Source: Candidatus Nitrosopumilus limneticus
GTDB lineage: Archaea > Thermoproteota > Nitrososphaeria > Nitrososphaerales > Nitrosopumilaceae
Assembly (NCBI GenBank): GCA_022117465.1
Contig: JAHCGZ010000001.1
Span: 186,001-250,000 of the forward strand
Reading direction: 5' to 3'
DNA: 64,000 nt
The notes under the pieces were generated by a model. It was not told the DNA's origin. It worked only from the letters and a program-made list of their open reading frames with translations, and made no database searches. The position numbers were made by a program, and so were the translations under genes. Shown here one piece after another: positions 1 to 9,474 of the stretch. Numbering within the stretch: position 1 is the first letter of the stretch; the number at the start of each line of letters is the position of its first letter.

Positions 1-1197
1 CAAAAGAAAATTATATCGATACAAACAACCAATAAACAAAACATACCAGATTCAATTGAAAATGGATTAAAAACAACGAAAAAACTAAAACCTAGAAAAT
101 TTTGGAACGGTTTACCAGAAAAGAAAGAACATATTCAACTGGAAGGAACATTTGATCAAAAATTGAAGCAAATTTCAGGTTCAAAAGCAACGGATATCGC
201 TCAAAATATGATCAATTTAACTGAAAACAAAAAAATAGACACAATTACAGGTTCATTAAACATAATTTATGAAAATTTTGAATTAATAAATACAAATGGA
301 TTAAATTTTAATGATGAATCCACATACATTTCAGGAATTATTAATGCAGAATCAGAACATGGTTCAACACCAGTTTCAGGAATTGGTCATGCATGTGGAA
401 GAACACTTTCAAAATTTTCCGCTGAACAAATAGGAGTAGACGCAAAAAACATGTGCATGAATTCAATTAATCCACAAAAAATTAATTCAGATTCATACAC
501 CATAATTTTTGATCCTTATTCAGTTGGAGAATTATTAGCATTTGTTGTAGCAGCAAATTTTAATTTTAAAACATTCAAAGAAAAAAAAAGTTGTTTTTCA
601 AATAATTTTAAAAAGCAAATATCTACAAAGGAATTTAATTTAATAGATGATCCACACATACCTGAGGGGATTGGAACAAAATCAATGGATGACGAAGGAG
701 TAAAAACAAAGAAAATAAAATTAATTGAAAATGGAATTTTTAAAAATATTTTTTCAAATATTTATGATAGCTACAAGGAAGGAGAAAATGAATCATCAGG
801 TAATGCCATACGAATGGGTTCGCCCATGGGGAGAAGTGCAGAACCAATTCCAATTTCAGCACCGCATAATCTCACAGTTATTCCAGGCAATAGTTCACAA
901 GAAGAAATGATAAAAGATACCAAAAATGGATTGGTAGTAGGAAGGTTATGGTATACGTATGCAGTTAATCCAATCAAAGGAGATTTTTCATGTACTGCAA
1001 GAAGTGGGGTCAGAATAATTAAAAATGGGAAAATAGTTGGACCAGGAAAATCTGTAAGAATCATTCATAATCTTCCAAATCTATTAAAGAATATTTCAGA
1101 TATTGGAAATGATCAAAGGAGGGTTATGCAATGGGCATCATTGCCATCAATTACCCCATCAATCAAAGTTGAAAATATCTCAGTTAATTCAATTTAG
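1..1197 (+). CDS. TldE/PmbA-type modulator of the TldD protease complex, 5' end cut by window
   Basis: The frame is open from base 1 to the stop at 1195-1197, so at least 398 residues are present and the true start lies off the window; the TTG at 163 is only an internal codon. The C-terminal half has typical TldD/PmbA features: a DPYSVGELLAF segment, IPEGIGTKSMDDEG, and GLVVGRLWYTYAVNP leading to CTARSGVRII near the end. I see no HExxxH zinc motif of catalytic TldD, so this is probably the non-catalytic TldE/PmbA partner; known TldD-TldE complexes digest unfolded peptides. A TldD gene just upstream would be expected. It is followed by a 239-nt gap with no clear gene. Confidence 0.85.
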   Translation, partial: QKKIISIQTTNKQNIPDSIENGLKTTKKLKPRKFWNGLPEKKEHIQLEGTFDQKLKQISGSKATDIAQNMINLTENKKIDTITGSLNIIYENFELINTNGLNFNDESTYISGIINAESEHGSTPVSGIGHACGRTLSKFSAEQIGVDAKNMCMNSINPQKINSDSYTIIFDPYSVGELLAFVVAANFNFKTFKEKKSCFSNNFKKQISTKEFNLIDDPHIPEGIGTKSMDDEGVKTKKIKLIENGIFKNIFSNIYDSYKEGENESSGNAIRMGSPMGRSAEPIPISAPHNLTVIPGNSSQEEMIKDTKNGLVVGRLWYTYAVNPIKGDFSCTARSGVRIIKNGKIVGPGKSVRIIHNLPNLLKNISDIGNDQRRVMQWASLPSITPSIKVENISVNSI

Positions 1198-1436
1198 CCT
1201 GAAATTTAGGCATAAATTATTTAAAAAAGAGGTATAAAATGCAAAATATAATCGGATGATGATCATATCAATAGTTTGATTAATTATTTCAGTTTTAAAT
1301 GCAATTAATAATGAAAGAGTAAAGATAACAAATTATAGATACCTACTAGTTTTAAAACAATTTAAAATACATTTTATTCAAATCGGATTCGATCTCTAGA
1401 TGGATTTATAATTATATCCTAAAGAGATGAAATGAT

Positions 1437-2414
1437 TTGTCTACAGATTCAAGTATTGTTACAATGGAGCTATGGATTCTATTTTTTGTAATGCTAGCTG
1501 TAACCGTTGCAATCGATCTTGGATTATTTCATAAAATTAAAAGAAAATTTAGCAAAACCAAATCAATTGAAACAGAACATGTAATGTCTACGAAAGAAGC
1601 ACTTGGATGGACACTCACCTGGATCTCTCTTGCAGGTATCTTTGCTGGAATAATTTACTTTACACTTGGCAATGATAAGATGATCGAATTTGTCACAGGA
1701 TATGCTCTAGAAAAATCACTTAGCGTAGATAACATGTTTATATTTTTGCTTGTATTTTCTACGTTAGGAATTCCTCACAAGTATCAACACCGAGTTCTCT
1801 CATATGGAATACTAAGTGCAATTGTAATGAGAATAGCCCTGATTCTTGTTGGGGCATCGTTACTAGATAATTTTCAATGGATGATCTATATTTTTGGAGG
1901 CATACTTTGGTACACTGCAATTAGGATGATTATTCAAAAGGAAGAAAAGAAAATTGAACTAGAAAAAAATATCGCAGTTAGAATTTTAAAAAAATTCATG
2001 CCAGTTAATCTTAGTATAGTGGATAACAAGTTCAGGACTTCAATCAATGGAGTAATGTATGCCACTCCATTGCTAGTTGCACTCGCAATTATTGAGTTGA
2101 CTGATTTGGTATTTGCCTTGGATTCCATCCCCGCGGTTTTAGCAATTACTCGAGATCCGTTCATAGTTATCACATCAAACATATTTGCAATTTTAGGTTT
2201 GAGAGCATTATACTTTTTAATCGGCGGTATGATGGAGAGATTCCACTATCTCAAGATAGGATTGATTGTGTTATTGCTATTTATTGGAACCAAGATGATC
2301 CTCTCAGACATTTACCATATTCCAACTGTGACTTCTTTGATTATTGTGTTTATAATTTTAGTAACCGTTATTGTTGGTTCATTACTAAGAAAACCAAAGA
2401 CTGCAAAGCAGTAA
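1437..2414 (+). CDS. TerC family integral membrane protein
   Basis: 325 residues, hydrophobic, with about seven to nine membrane segments. Hallmarks of the TerC family are acidic residues in membrane helices: VAIDLGLF near residue 28, LSVDNMFIFLL near 98, and ELTDLVFALDSIPAVLAI near 220. TerC proteins are linked to tellurite resistance and, in bacteria, to manganese export or metal loading of secreted proteins; the substrate here is not known. The start is uncertain: TTG at 1437 has GAGATGA 8 nt upstream, while ATG at 1464 (MELWILFF) would also give a complete first helix. It stands alone, with non-coding DNA upstream. Confidence 0.85.
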   Translation: MSTDSSIVTMELWILFFVMLAVTVAIDLGLFHKIKRKFSKTKSIETEHVMSTKEALGWTLTWISLAGIFAGIIYFTLGNDKMIEFVTGYALEKSLSVDNMFIFLLVFSTLGIPHKYQHRVLSYGILSAIVMRIALILVGASLLDNFQWMIYIFGGILWYTAIRMIIQKEEKKIELEKNIAVRILKKFMPVNLSIVDNKFRTSINGVMYATPLLVALAIIELTDLVFALDSIPAVLAITRDPFIVITSNIFAILGLRALYFLIGGMMERFHYLKIGLIVLLLFIGTKMILSDIYHIPTVTSLIIVFIILVTVIVGSLLRKPKTAKQ

Positions 2415-2498
2415 TGATCAAACCCGTTATTTGGTCTAGAATATGAAATTAGATGTAAAAAAACTACTCACATGGATCAAAAATAAACAAGTCAAAGA

Positions 2499-2531
2499 TT
2501 AATAAGGTAATGTACCGTACCATACAGTATA
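2499..2531 (+). promoter_or_regulatory. TATA-like box and TACNN operator-like repeat before winged-helix gene
   Basis: TTAATAAG at 2499-2506 sits 26-33 nt before the ATG at 2532, as for leaderless archaeal promoters. Between it and the start codon, TAC, TAC, TAC and TAT recur every 5 nt (2513, 2518, 2523, 2528). This spacing is seen directly. An autoregulatory operator is my inference. Confidence 0.4.
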
Positions 2532-2876
2532 ATGAAAGCAAGACTAACTTATGTCCCACTAGAGGTGGCAGATCAATTTGGAGACTTCATCATAGAAAGA
2601 GAAGAACAAGTTCTAGATGCAGTAAAAGCAAGAACCAGAGATTTCAGCACGTTATCTTTGTTAAAGTTGTTATATCAACTTAAAGGAAATCCTATGACAT
2701 TTTCACATCTGTATTCAAAATCAAAAATCAGAATGAAAAGATCATTTTTGAACTACCTACATCTTTGTGTGAATTATAACTTTATTCAAAAAGAAACAGT
2801 CGGACCAAATGTAATTTACACAATTACAGATAAGGGAAGATTAATGTTAAATCTGTTTATGCAGAAAAGTAATTAG
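2532..2876 (+). CDS. Small winged-helix DNA-binding protein
   Basis: 114 residues. After an N-terminal helix the sequence reads as a winged helix: LLKLLYQLKGNPMTFSHLY, then a recognition-helix region around MKRSFLNYLHLCVNYNFI, and a beta wing IYTITDKGRLML. The TITDKGR ending is typical of archaeal MarR/PadR-like or thaumarchaeal transcription-regulator wings. No ligand domain is present. It is followed 13 nt later by the PAC2 gene, so the two may be co-transcribed. Its own start is preceded by periodic TAC triplets, suggesting autoregulation (inference). The target is unknown. Confidence 0.75.
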   Translation: MKARLTYVPLEVADQFGDFIIEREEQVLDAVKARTRDFSTLSLLKLLYQLKGNPMTFSHLYSKSKIRMKRSFLNYLHLCVNYNFIQKETVGPNVIYTITDKGRLMLNLFMQKSN

Positions 2877-2889
2877 ATAGAGCATATGG

Positions 2890-3624
2890 ATGCAAACTGT
2901 GCAAAAAGAATTTCCAGAAGCTGAAGTATTTACAATTAAAAAAACAGAGTTTAAAAATCCAATAATTTTTGCAGGATTTGTAGGTGCGGGTCTTGTAGGT
3001 CCTGTAGCAATTAATCATATAATTAAAGAATTGAAAATGACAGAAATTGCAGTAATGAGATCAAAATATCTTCCACCATCAACAGTTTTTATGAAAGGTA
3101 GACTACGTCATCCATTTAGATTTTATGTAAATCCAGAAGGAACAATTTGTGCAATAATTTGTGAAATAACATTAAAAATGGAAGGAGTGTATTCGCTTGT
3201 ATCATCAATTTTAGATTGGGCAGAAAATAACGGATCAAAAGAAATAGTGATTTTAGATGGAATTGCAAGTACAAAACATGATGATAAAGCATATTGTGCA
3301 GCCGAAGAAGACTTGGTAAGAACAATGGCAGATAAAGATATCAGCTCAATCCCTCAAGGGTTCATTACAGGAATTCCTGGGGGCATACTAAATGAATGCC
3401 TAGTAAGAAAAATTAAAGGACTTGCACTATTGGCAAAAGCTAACAAAACAGAGCCTGATTCAGGAGCTGCTGCAACATTAATTGAAGCATTAAATCGGTT
3501 TTATGAGATGGAAATTGACACATCAGAACTTCAAAAAGAAAAAGAAAGAATTCATTCAGAATTCAGCGAATTATCTCAGAAATATCTAGAGCATAGAGAA
3601 GAGATATCTGGAATGTATATGTGA
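2890..3624 (+). CDS. PAC2 family protein (proteasome-assembly-chaperone-like)
   Basis: 244 residues. The N-terminal part, IIFAGFVGAGLVGPVAINHIIKEL, matches the start of the archaeal PAC2 family, which includes proteasome assembly chaperone 2 and archaeal homologues of unproven role. A middle segment, EIVILDGIAS, and a GFITGIPGGILNECL segment also fit the family. The last 40 residues are charged and predicted coiled coil. ATG at 2890 was chosen; an out-of-frame ATG lies 4 nt upstream. It follows the winged-helix gene closely and precedes purM by 51 nt. Function beyond the family name is inference. Confidence 0.8.
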   Translation: MQTVQKEFPEAEVFTIKKTEFKNPIIFAGFVGAGLVGPVAINHIIKELKMTEIAVMRSKYLPPSTVFMKGRLRHPFRFYVNPEGTICAIICEITLKMEGVYSLVSSILDWAENNGSKEIVILDGIASTKHDDKAYCAAEEDLVRTMADKDISSIPQGFITGIPGGILNECLVRKIKGLALLAKANKTEPDSGAAATLIEALNRFYEMEIDTSELQKEKERIHSEFSELSQKYLEHREEISGMYM

Positions 3625-3675
3625 TCGAAGTAGTAAGCAAATTCTTTTATTAATAATAAATGCGGAACAAACTAT

Positions 3676-4698
3676 ATGTCTTTAACATACAAAAAAGCAG
3701 GAGTAGATATTTCAAAAATCAAGCAAAGTCAAAAAGCTATTGGAAAATTAATTTCATCGACACATAAACTTCAGAAAAAAGTAAAGATATCTCATGGGTT
3801 TGGACATTATGCAGGAATTATAGAAATTCCAGGAGGAAAAATGTTAGCAACACATACAGACGGAGTAGGAACTAAAGTTGTAATTGCAAACATGATGAGA
3901 AAGTACAACACTATAGGAATCGATTGTGTTGCAATGAATGTAAATGATATAATTTGTATTGGTGCAACACCAATATCATTTGTAGACTACATAGCTGCAA
4001 ATAAAAATGATGTTCCAATATTTAAAAAAATTGTAGAAGGTTTAGTTACAGGTGCAAAAAAATCTGCAATGCCAATTGTGGGAGGAGAAACAGCAATCAT
4101 GCCAGACGTGATAGAAGGAAAAGGATTTGCATTTGATTTAGCTGGAATGGTAGTAGGGCTAGTAGAGAAAAAAGATCTCATCTTAGGAAATAAAATAAAA
4201 ACAGGTGACATAATTATAGGTGCAAACAGTACAGGGATTCATTCTAACGGGTATTCACTTGCAAGAAAAGCATTATTAAAAAAATATTCAATTAAAGATA
4301 AAATCAAAGGAGTAGGAATGATAGGAGATGAACTACTCAAACCAACAGAAATCTATACTAGTCCAGTTTTAGAAATGATTCAAAAATGTAAAATTAACGG
4401 TTTAGCACACATTACAGGAGGTGCATTTACCAAATTATTACGTCTCAAAAACATAGGATATCAGATAGATTCGTTACCAAAAATACCTCCTATCATGAGT
4501 TTAATTCAAGAACAAGGCGTAAAATCTGAAGAAATGTACAAGACATTCAATATGGGAGTAGGATTTTGTGTAGTTGCGCCAAAATCAGAAGCAACAAAAA
4601 TTACATCAATTTTTAAAAAACACAAGATCTCAAGCCAGCAAATAGGACAAATTGTTTCAAAAAAAGGGGTTTCAGTAAACTCAACAAAAATTACTTAA
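3676..4698 (+). CDS. purM: Phosphoribosylformylglycinamidine cyclo-ligase (AIR synthetase)
   Basis: 340 residues, the normal PurM length. It converts FGAM plus ATP to aminoimidazole ribotide in purine synthesis. The N-terminal YKKAGVDI motif, the glycine-rich TDGVGTK at 61-67, GIDCVAMNVNDIICIGA near 81-97, GGETA around 136, HSNGYSLAR near 190 and ITGGAFTKLLR near 255 are all family signatures. No other pur genes are adjacent, so the gene stands as a single unit after the PAC2 gene. The TATA-like stretch TTATTAATAAATG lies about 30 nt before the ATG. Confidence 0.95.
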   Translation: MSLTYKKAGVDISKIKQSQKAIGKLISSTHKLQKKVKISHGFGHYAGIIEIPGGKMLATHTDGVGTKVVIANMMRKYNTIGIDCVAMNVNDIICIGATPISFVDYIAANKNDVPIFKKIVEGLVTGAKKSAMPIVGGETAIMPDVIEGKGFAFDLAGMVVGLVEKKDLILGNKIKTGDIIIGANSTGIHSNGYSLARKALLKKYSIKDKIKGVGMIGDELLKPTEIYTSPVLEMIQKCKINGLAHITGGAFTKLLRLKNIGYQIDSLPKIPPIMSLIQEQGVKSEEMYKTFNMGVGFCVVAPKSEATKITSIFKKHKISSQQIGQIVSKKGVSVNSTKIT

Positions 4699-4771
4699 TT
4701 TAACAATAACAAAATAATTTTTAACTCAGAACTACCTTATATGACAAAATTGGAGGTTAGATTAGATAGTA

Positions 4772-6019
4772 ATGAGTGAAACACAATTTATTGAAACAAT
4801 AATTGGTGTAGGAATACTGCTGTTTGCAGCAAAATTAATGGCAGAGCTTTTCTTGAGATTAAAACTTCCAATTGTATTAGGAGAATTACTTGCAGGAATC
4901 ATAATAGGGCCTTTTGCATTAGGTGGATTGTTTGTTATTGATGGAAAACAATTAGTTCAGATAAATGATGAAATTAAGATACTTGGAGAGATTGGAGCAA
5001 TTATAATTTTATTTATGGCAGGATTGGAAATGACTCCAAAAGAATTTCTTAAAGGAGGGAAAGCATCATTTACTGTTGGGACGTTAGGAGTAGTAGTTCC
5101 ATTTTTTGCAGGCCTGATAATTTTTCAAATGTATGGGTTTGACGCATTACAATCAATGATGATTGCAACTGCACTGACTGCCACAAGTATTGCAATTTCA
5201 ATTCAAGTTTTAAGTGAATTCGGTAAAATAAAAACTCCAGAAGCTAGACTAATCATCGGAGCTGCGGTAATAGACGATATTTTAGCAATTGCAGTACTGT
5301 CAGTAGTAACAACAATTGCAAGTTCAGATGGAGGAGTCAGCGACATAGACATTACAGAAGTCACAATCACTATTCTAAAAGTACTAGGATTCTTTTTAAT
5401 AATGCTAGTAGTTGCAATTGTAGTAATACCAAAAATAATCACACCAAGGCTATGGAAAGCTAAAGGAAGTGTGGAAGGTATAGCAACAGCATCGTTTTTT
5501 GGCGCATCCGCAGTTGCAGGTTTAATTGGATTGTCACCGATTGTGGGAGCATTTGCAGTAGGAATGGCATTGTCAACTACCAAAGTGTTTGAGAAAATAG
5601 AAAGCTACATTGGAAAAATAGGTTTAATTTTTGCACCGTTATTTTTTGCAATTATCGGAGCACAGGTAGATCTTAGAGCAGTGGATTTGAATATTTTGAT
5701 TTTAAGTGGGGTGACAATTGTAATTGCAATTGTAACAAAATTATTTGGATGTGGATTACCTGCAATGCTATTTTTGAAAAGCAAGCAACAGGGAATGCGA
5801 GTAGGTATTGGAATGATTTCAAGAGGAGAAGTGGGATTAATTGTTGCAGGAGTAGGAGTGACGACAGGAATTCTTACATCAGATGTATATTCAACAATAG
5901 TAATAATGGTAGCAGTAACAAGCATCATCACACCAATTTGGTTGAAAATGGAGTACAGAAAAGAGCAAAAAAGTGACAATAATAAATCAAATAAAACACT
6001 AGAACAAAAATCAGAATAA
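4772..6019 (+). CDS. Kef/CPA2-type cation:proton antiporter
   Basis: 415 residues with about twelve membrane helices and a short charged tail. Family features are GELLAGIIIGPFALGG near 38, FMAGLEM near 88, and the acidic pair AAVIDDILAIAVLS in a mid-protein helix, where the aspartates are the expected ion and proton site. SRGEVGLIVAGVG near 345 is also typical. There is no C-terminal TrkA-N/RCK domain, so it is the short form. It probably exchanges Na+ or K+ for protons; the ion is not determinable from sequence. It has an ATG at 4772 and single-gene spacing before elp3 (29 nt). Confidence 0.9.
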   Translation: MSETQFIETIIGVGILLFAAKLMAELFLRLKLPIVLGELLAGIIIGPFALGGLFVIDGKQLVQINDEIKILGEIGAIIILFMAGLEMTPKEFLKGGKASFTVGTLGVVVPFFAGLIIFQMYGFDALQSMMIATALTATSIAISIQVLSEFGKIKTPEARLIIGAAVIDDILAIAVLSVVTTIASSDGGVSDIDITEVTITILKVLGFFLIMLVVAIVVIPKIITPRLWKAKGSVEGIATASFFGASAVAGLIGLSPIVGAFAVGMALSTTKVFEKIESYIGKIGLIFAPLFFAIIGAQVDLRAVDLNILILSGVTIVIAIVTKLFGCGLPAMLFLKSKQQGMRVGIGMISRGEVGLIVAGVGVTTGILTSDVYSTIVIMVAVTSIITPIWLKMEYRKEQKSDNNKSNKTLEQKSE

Positions 6020-6048
6020 ATTTTAACAGAGATATTTCAATAATAACT

Positions 6049-7635
6049 ATGAATAGGCTAGATCCAATATTATCTAAAGCATGTATTGAAATTACAGAGA
6101 ACCTTTTAACAATTAATCAACCAAGTAAAAAACAAGTTAAAGAAGAAATTATCAAAATTTGTACAAAATATGCATTAGAAAGAATTCCAAAAAATTATGA
6201 AATATTATCAATGGTAAGTAATTCAGATTTTGATAAATTAAAAACAGTACTGATAAGAAAGCCAGCTAAAACGGCATCAGGAGTATCAGTAATAGCATTA
6301 ATGCCAAAACCATATGCATGTCCACATGGAAGATGCACATATTGTCCAGGAGGAATTGAATTTAATTCACCAAACAGCTATACAGGAAAAGAACCATCAT
6401 CATTAAATGCAATTGAAAATGAATTTGATCCAAAATTGCAGATCATTTCTAAGATTAAAAAATTAATTGCATTTGGACATGATCCATCAAAAATGGAAAT
6501 TGTAATTGTAGGTGGAACTTTTTTATTTATGCCAAAAGATTACCAAAAAAATTTCATTAAATCGTGTTATGATGCACAAAATGGAATAGATTCAAAAAAT
6601 TTAGAAGAAGCCAAGTCAAATAATGAGCATGCACAAATAAGAAATGTAGGATTTACAATTGAAACTAAACCAGATTATTGTAAAAAAGAGCATGTGGATT
6701 TAATGTTAAACTACGGAGTTACAAGAGTAGAGATAGGAGTTCAATCATTACAGGAAAGAGTGTATAAAATTACCAACAGAGGACACGATTATAATGATGT
6801 GATAGAATCATTTCAAATTTCAAAAGATGCAGGATACAAAATTGTTGCACATATGATGCCAGGTCTACCCACTATGACACCAGAAGAAGATATTGCAGAT
6901 TTTAAAAAATTATTTTCAGATTCACAATTACGTCCAGATATGTTGAAAATTTATCCATCATTAGTAATTGAAAATACACCATTGTATGAAGAATACAAAG
7001 AAGGGAGATACATCCCATATTCAGATGAAGATATGATCAAAGTGCTAACAGAAGCAAAAAAGAATGTTCCAAAATGGGTCAGAATTATGAGAGTACAAAG
7101 GGAAATATCACCAAAAGAAATCATAGCAGGGCCAAAATCAGGAAACCTGAGACAAATTGTACATCAAAATCTTGCAAAACAAGGATTATCATGTAAATGT
7201 ATTAGATGTAGAGAGGCAGGATTAACAGATAAAAAAATAGACAATACAGACATAAAATTAAACAGAATAGATTATGATTCTTCAGGAGGAAAAGAAGTCT
7301 TCTTATCATATGAGGACAAAAATGAATCAATTTACGGATTTTTGAGATTAAGAAAACCAAGTATGAAGGCACATAGGGATGAAATCAATGATGACACATG
7401 CATAGTTAGAGAAATTCATGTATACGGTAAGTCTTTAAAATTAGGAGAAAAAATAACAGATGAAATTCAACATTCAGGATTAGGCAAAAATTTGATGAAA
7501 GAGGCTGAAAAAATATCTAAAGAAGAATTTGATGCAAAGAAAATATTAGTGATTAGTGCAGTAGGAACAAGAGAATATTATCAAAAAATAGGGTATTCGT
7601 TATATGGGCCATACATGTCAAAAATATTGAATTAG
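6049..7635 (+). CDS. Elp3-type tRNA uridine(34) modification enzyme (radical SAM plus GNAT)
   Basis: 528 residues. Archaeal Elp3 builds the cm5-type side chain on wobble uridine of tRNA from acetyl-CoA using SAM. The 4Fe-4S cysteines are C91, C96 and C99 (CPHGRCTYCPGG). Radical-SAM strands include IVIVGGTFLFMP, GFTIETKPDYC and TRVEIGVQS. The C-terminal acetyltransferase domain has HSGLGKNLMKEAE as acetyl-CoA loop and GTREYYQKIGYSLYGPYMSK at the end, as in Elp3. It is followed 9 nt later by lysS, whose tRNA substrate carries a modified U34, so the pairing makes sense. Confidence 0.95.
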   Translation: MNRLDPILSKACIEITENLLTINQPSKKQVKEEIIKICTKYALERIPKNYEILSMVSNSDFDKLKTVLIRKPAKTASGVSVIALMPKPYACPHGRCTYCPGGIEFNSPNSYTGKEPSSLNAIENEFDPKLQIISKIKKLIAFGHDPSKMEIVIVGGTFLFMPKDYQKNFIKSCYDAQNGIDSKNLEEAKSNNEHAQIRNVGFTIETKPDYCKKEHVDLMLNYGVTRVEIGVQSLQERVYKITNRGHDYNDVIESFQISKDAGYKIVAHMMPGLPTMTPEEDIADFKKLFSDSQLRPDMLKIYPSLVIENTPLYEEYKEGRYIPYSDEDMIKVLTEAKKNVPKWVRIMRVQREISPKEIIAGPKSGNLRQIVHQNLAKQGLSCKCIRCREAGLTDKKIDNTDIKLNRIDYDSSGGKEVFLSYEDKNESIYGFLRLRKPSMKAHRDEINDDTCIVREIHVYGKSLKLGEKITDEIQHSGLGKNLMKEAEKISKEEFDAKKILVISAVGTREYYQKIGYSLYGPYMSKILN

Positions 7636-7644
7636 TGATAAGAA

Positions 7645-9234
7645 ATGTCAGAAGAAAAAATTATCGGTAAAGGCACATGGATAGATAAATTAGCAGCAGA
7701 ATTAATTGAACGTGAAAAAAAACTTGGGAGAAGTTTAGAACTAATTAGAGTAGAAAGCGGTTTAGGAGCTTCAGGAATACCACATATTGGAAGTTTAGGT
7801 GATGCAGTTAGAGCATACGGAGTAAAGCTAGCATTAGAAAATCAAGGATACAAATCAGAATTAATTGCATACTCAGATGATTTAGACGGATTAAGAAAAG
7901 TTCCAGATGGAATGCAGGAATTTGGTTTAGAACAGCATATTGGAAAACCAGTATCGTTAATTCCAGATCCTTATGGTTGTCATGATTCATATGGTATGCA
8001 TATGAGCAGTATTCTTTTAGATGGATTAGATAGAGTTGGAATAAAATATGAATTTAGAAGAGCCAAAGACACATACAAACAAGGATTACTAAAAGATCAT
8101 ATTCACATAATATTACAAAACAGTGCAAAAATTGGAGATGCAATTTCAGAATTAGTAGGACAAGAAAAATATCAAAAATACTTACCATATTTTCCAGTTT
8201 GTGCACAATGTAATCGACTCTACACTGCAGAAGCTTCAGAGTACATCAGCGAGGAAAAGAAAGTCAAATACAAATGTCATGATGCAGAAATTGGCTCAAA
8301 GATGATCAAAGGTTGTGGTCACGAAGGAGAGGCAGATATTACAAAAGATTTGGGAAAATTAGCATGGAAAGTAGAATTTGCAGCACGTTGGGCTGCATTT
8401 GACATTAGATTTGAAGCATATGGAAAAGACATCATGGATTCTGTAAAAGTAAATGATTGGGTTGCAGATGAAATTTTACAAGTACCACATCCTCATCATG
8501 TAAAATATGAAATGTTTTTAGATAAAGGGGGTAAAAAGATTTCAAAATCACTAGGAAATGTAATTACAGCACAAAAATGGTTAGAATTTGGAAGTTCAAA
8601 ATCAATTCTATTATTACTATACAAAAGAATTACGGGTGCAAGAGAATTAGGATTTGACGACATACCAGGATTGATGAGTGAGTATAACGAACTTGAAGAT
8701 ACTTACTTTGGAAAAATAAAAGTGGATAATCAAGCAAAACTAACAAAATTAAAAGGTCTATACGAATATGTGAATTTACTTAATCCACCAAAACAATCAA
8801 GTACACATGTAAATTATAGACTTTTAATTGAATTAACAAGAATTTTCAAAGAAAATAGAAATGAAAGAGTGATGAAAAAACTAATTGATTATGGAGTAAT
8901 AAAAAATCCAGAGCCAGAAATTGAAAAATTAATTGAAATTGCAGGAAATTATTCAGATGAGTTTAACGAGCATGAAAAGATAGAAGTGAATATAGATGAT
9001 GCATCTAAAAAAGCACTAGGACTGTTGGTTACAGCATTACAAGAAGAAGTGGAATCAGAGGATATTCAAAATACAGTATACCAAATTGCAAAAACAAATA
9101 ATGTTGAACCAAAAGATTTTTTTAAAATATTATATCAAATATTGCTTGGAACATCTAGAGGACCAAAAATAGGTCCATTCATCACAGACATCGGCAGAAA
9201 ACAAGTTGCTAAAACACTTTCAGAGTATATTTGA
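7645..9234 (+). CDS. lysS: Lysyl-tRNA synthetase, class I
   Basis: 529 residues. This is the class I lysine enzyme typical of archaea, charging tRNA-Lys in the cytoplasm. The HIGS signature is at residues 47-50 and KISKS at 298-302. DDLDGLRKVPDG near 74 and a zinc-type cluster (CAQC, CHD, GCGHEG, about residues 187-227) are also as expected. It probably forms an operon with elp3 upstream. The stop codon overlaps or abuts the start of the next small gene, which suggests translational coupling. Confidence 0.96.
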   Translation: MSEEKIIGKGTWIDKLAAELIEREKKLGRSLELIRVESGLGASGIPHIGSLGDAVRAYGVKLALENQGYKSELIAYSDDLDGLRKVPDGMQEFGLEQHIGKPVSLIPDPYGCHDSYGMHMSSILLDGLDRVGIKYEFRRAKDTYKQGLLKDHIHIILQNSAKIGDAISELVGQEKYQKYLPYFPVCAQCNRLYTAEASEYISEEKKVKYKCHDAEIGSKMIKGCGHEGEADITKDLGKLAWKVEFAARWAAFDIRFEAYGKDIMDSVKVNDWVADEILQVPHPHHVKYEMFLDKGGKKISKSLGNVITAQKWLEFGSSKSILLLLYKRITGARELGFDDIPGLMSEYNELEDTYFGKIKVDNQAKLTKLKGLYEYVNLLNPPKQSSTHVNYRLLIELTRIFKENRNERVMKKLIDYGVIKNPEPEIEKLIEIAGNYSDEFNEHEKIEVNIDDASKKALGLLVTALQEEVESEDIQNTVYQIAKTNNVEPKDFFKILYQILLGTSRGPKIGPFITDIGRKQVAKTLSEYI

Positions 9235-9236
9235 TC

Positions 9237-9431
9237 ATGGTTCACGGAGAACATAACAAAAGTAGAAACAGTGGAGGATTTGCATTAATAATTTTAGGAG
9301 CATTAATGTTAATAATTGGACCACAAGAAGCAATTGTTCCAAAAAGTTTGAGCATCATAGTATGGATTGCAGGTATAATTATTGGAGGAATTGGATTTTA
9401 TCTAAAATTTATTAAAAATAGGGTAAAATGA
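9237..9431 (+). CDS. Small two-helix membrane protein
   Basis: 64 residues from ATG 9237, which is 2 nt after the lysS stop; an in-frame TTG at 9231 overlapping lysS would add two residues. The sequence is a charged N-terminus (HGEHNKSRN) followed by two hydrophobic helices, FALIILGALMLIIG and IIVWIAGIIIGGIGFYL, and a basic tail. I do not recognise a family. It may be membrane-anchored cargo of the lysS transcript or simply co-transcribed. Confidence 0.6.
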   Translation: MVHGEHNKSRNSGGFALIILGALMLIIGPQEAIVPKSLSIIVWIAGIIIGGIGFYLKFIKNRVK

Positions 9432-9474
9432 CAATGAAGAAAGGTTCAAGTTTTGGAAAAAACGTGCATAGATA

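Noticed and set aside
163-1197. TTG at 163 as the start of the TldE/PmbA gene
   Set aside because: The frame is open back to base 1 and the upstream residues are protein-like, so this is an internal codon of a gene cut by the window.
1256-1404. Short frame from ATG 1256 (MMIISIV then TGA, continuing open)
   Set aside because: It has an in-frame TGA after seven codons and no recognisable motif; reading through would need an extra assumption.
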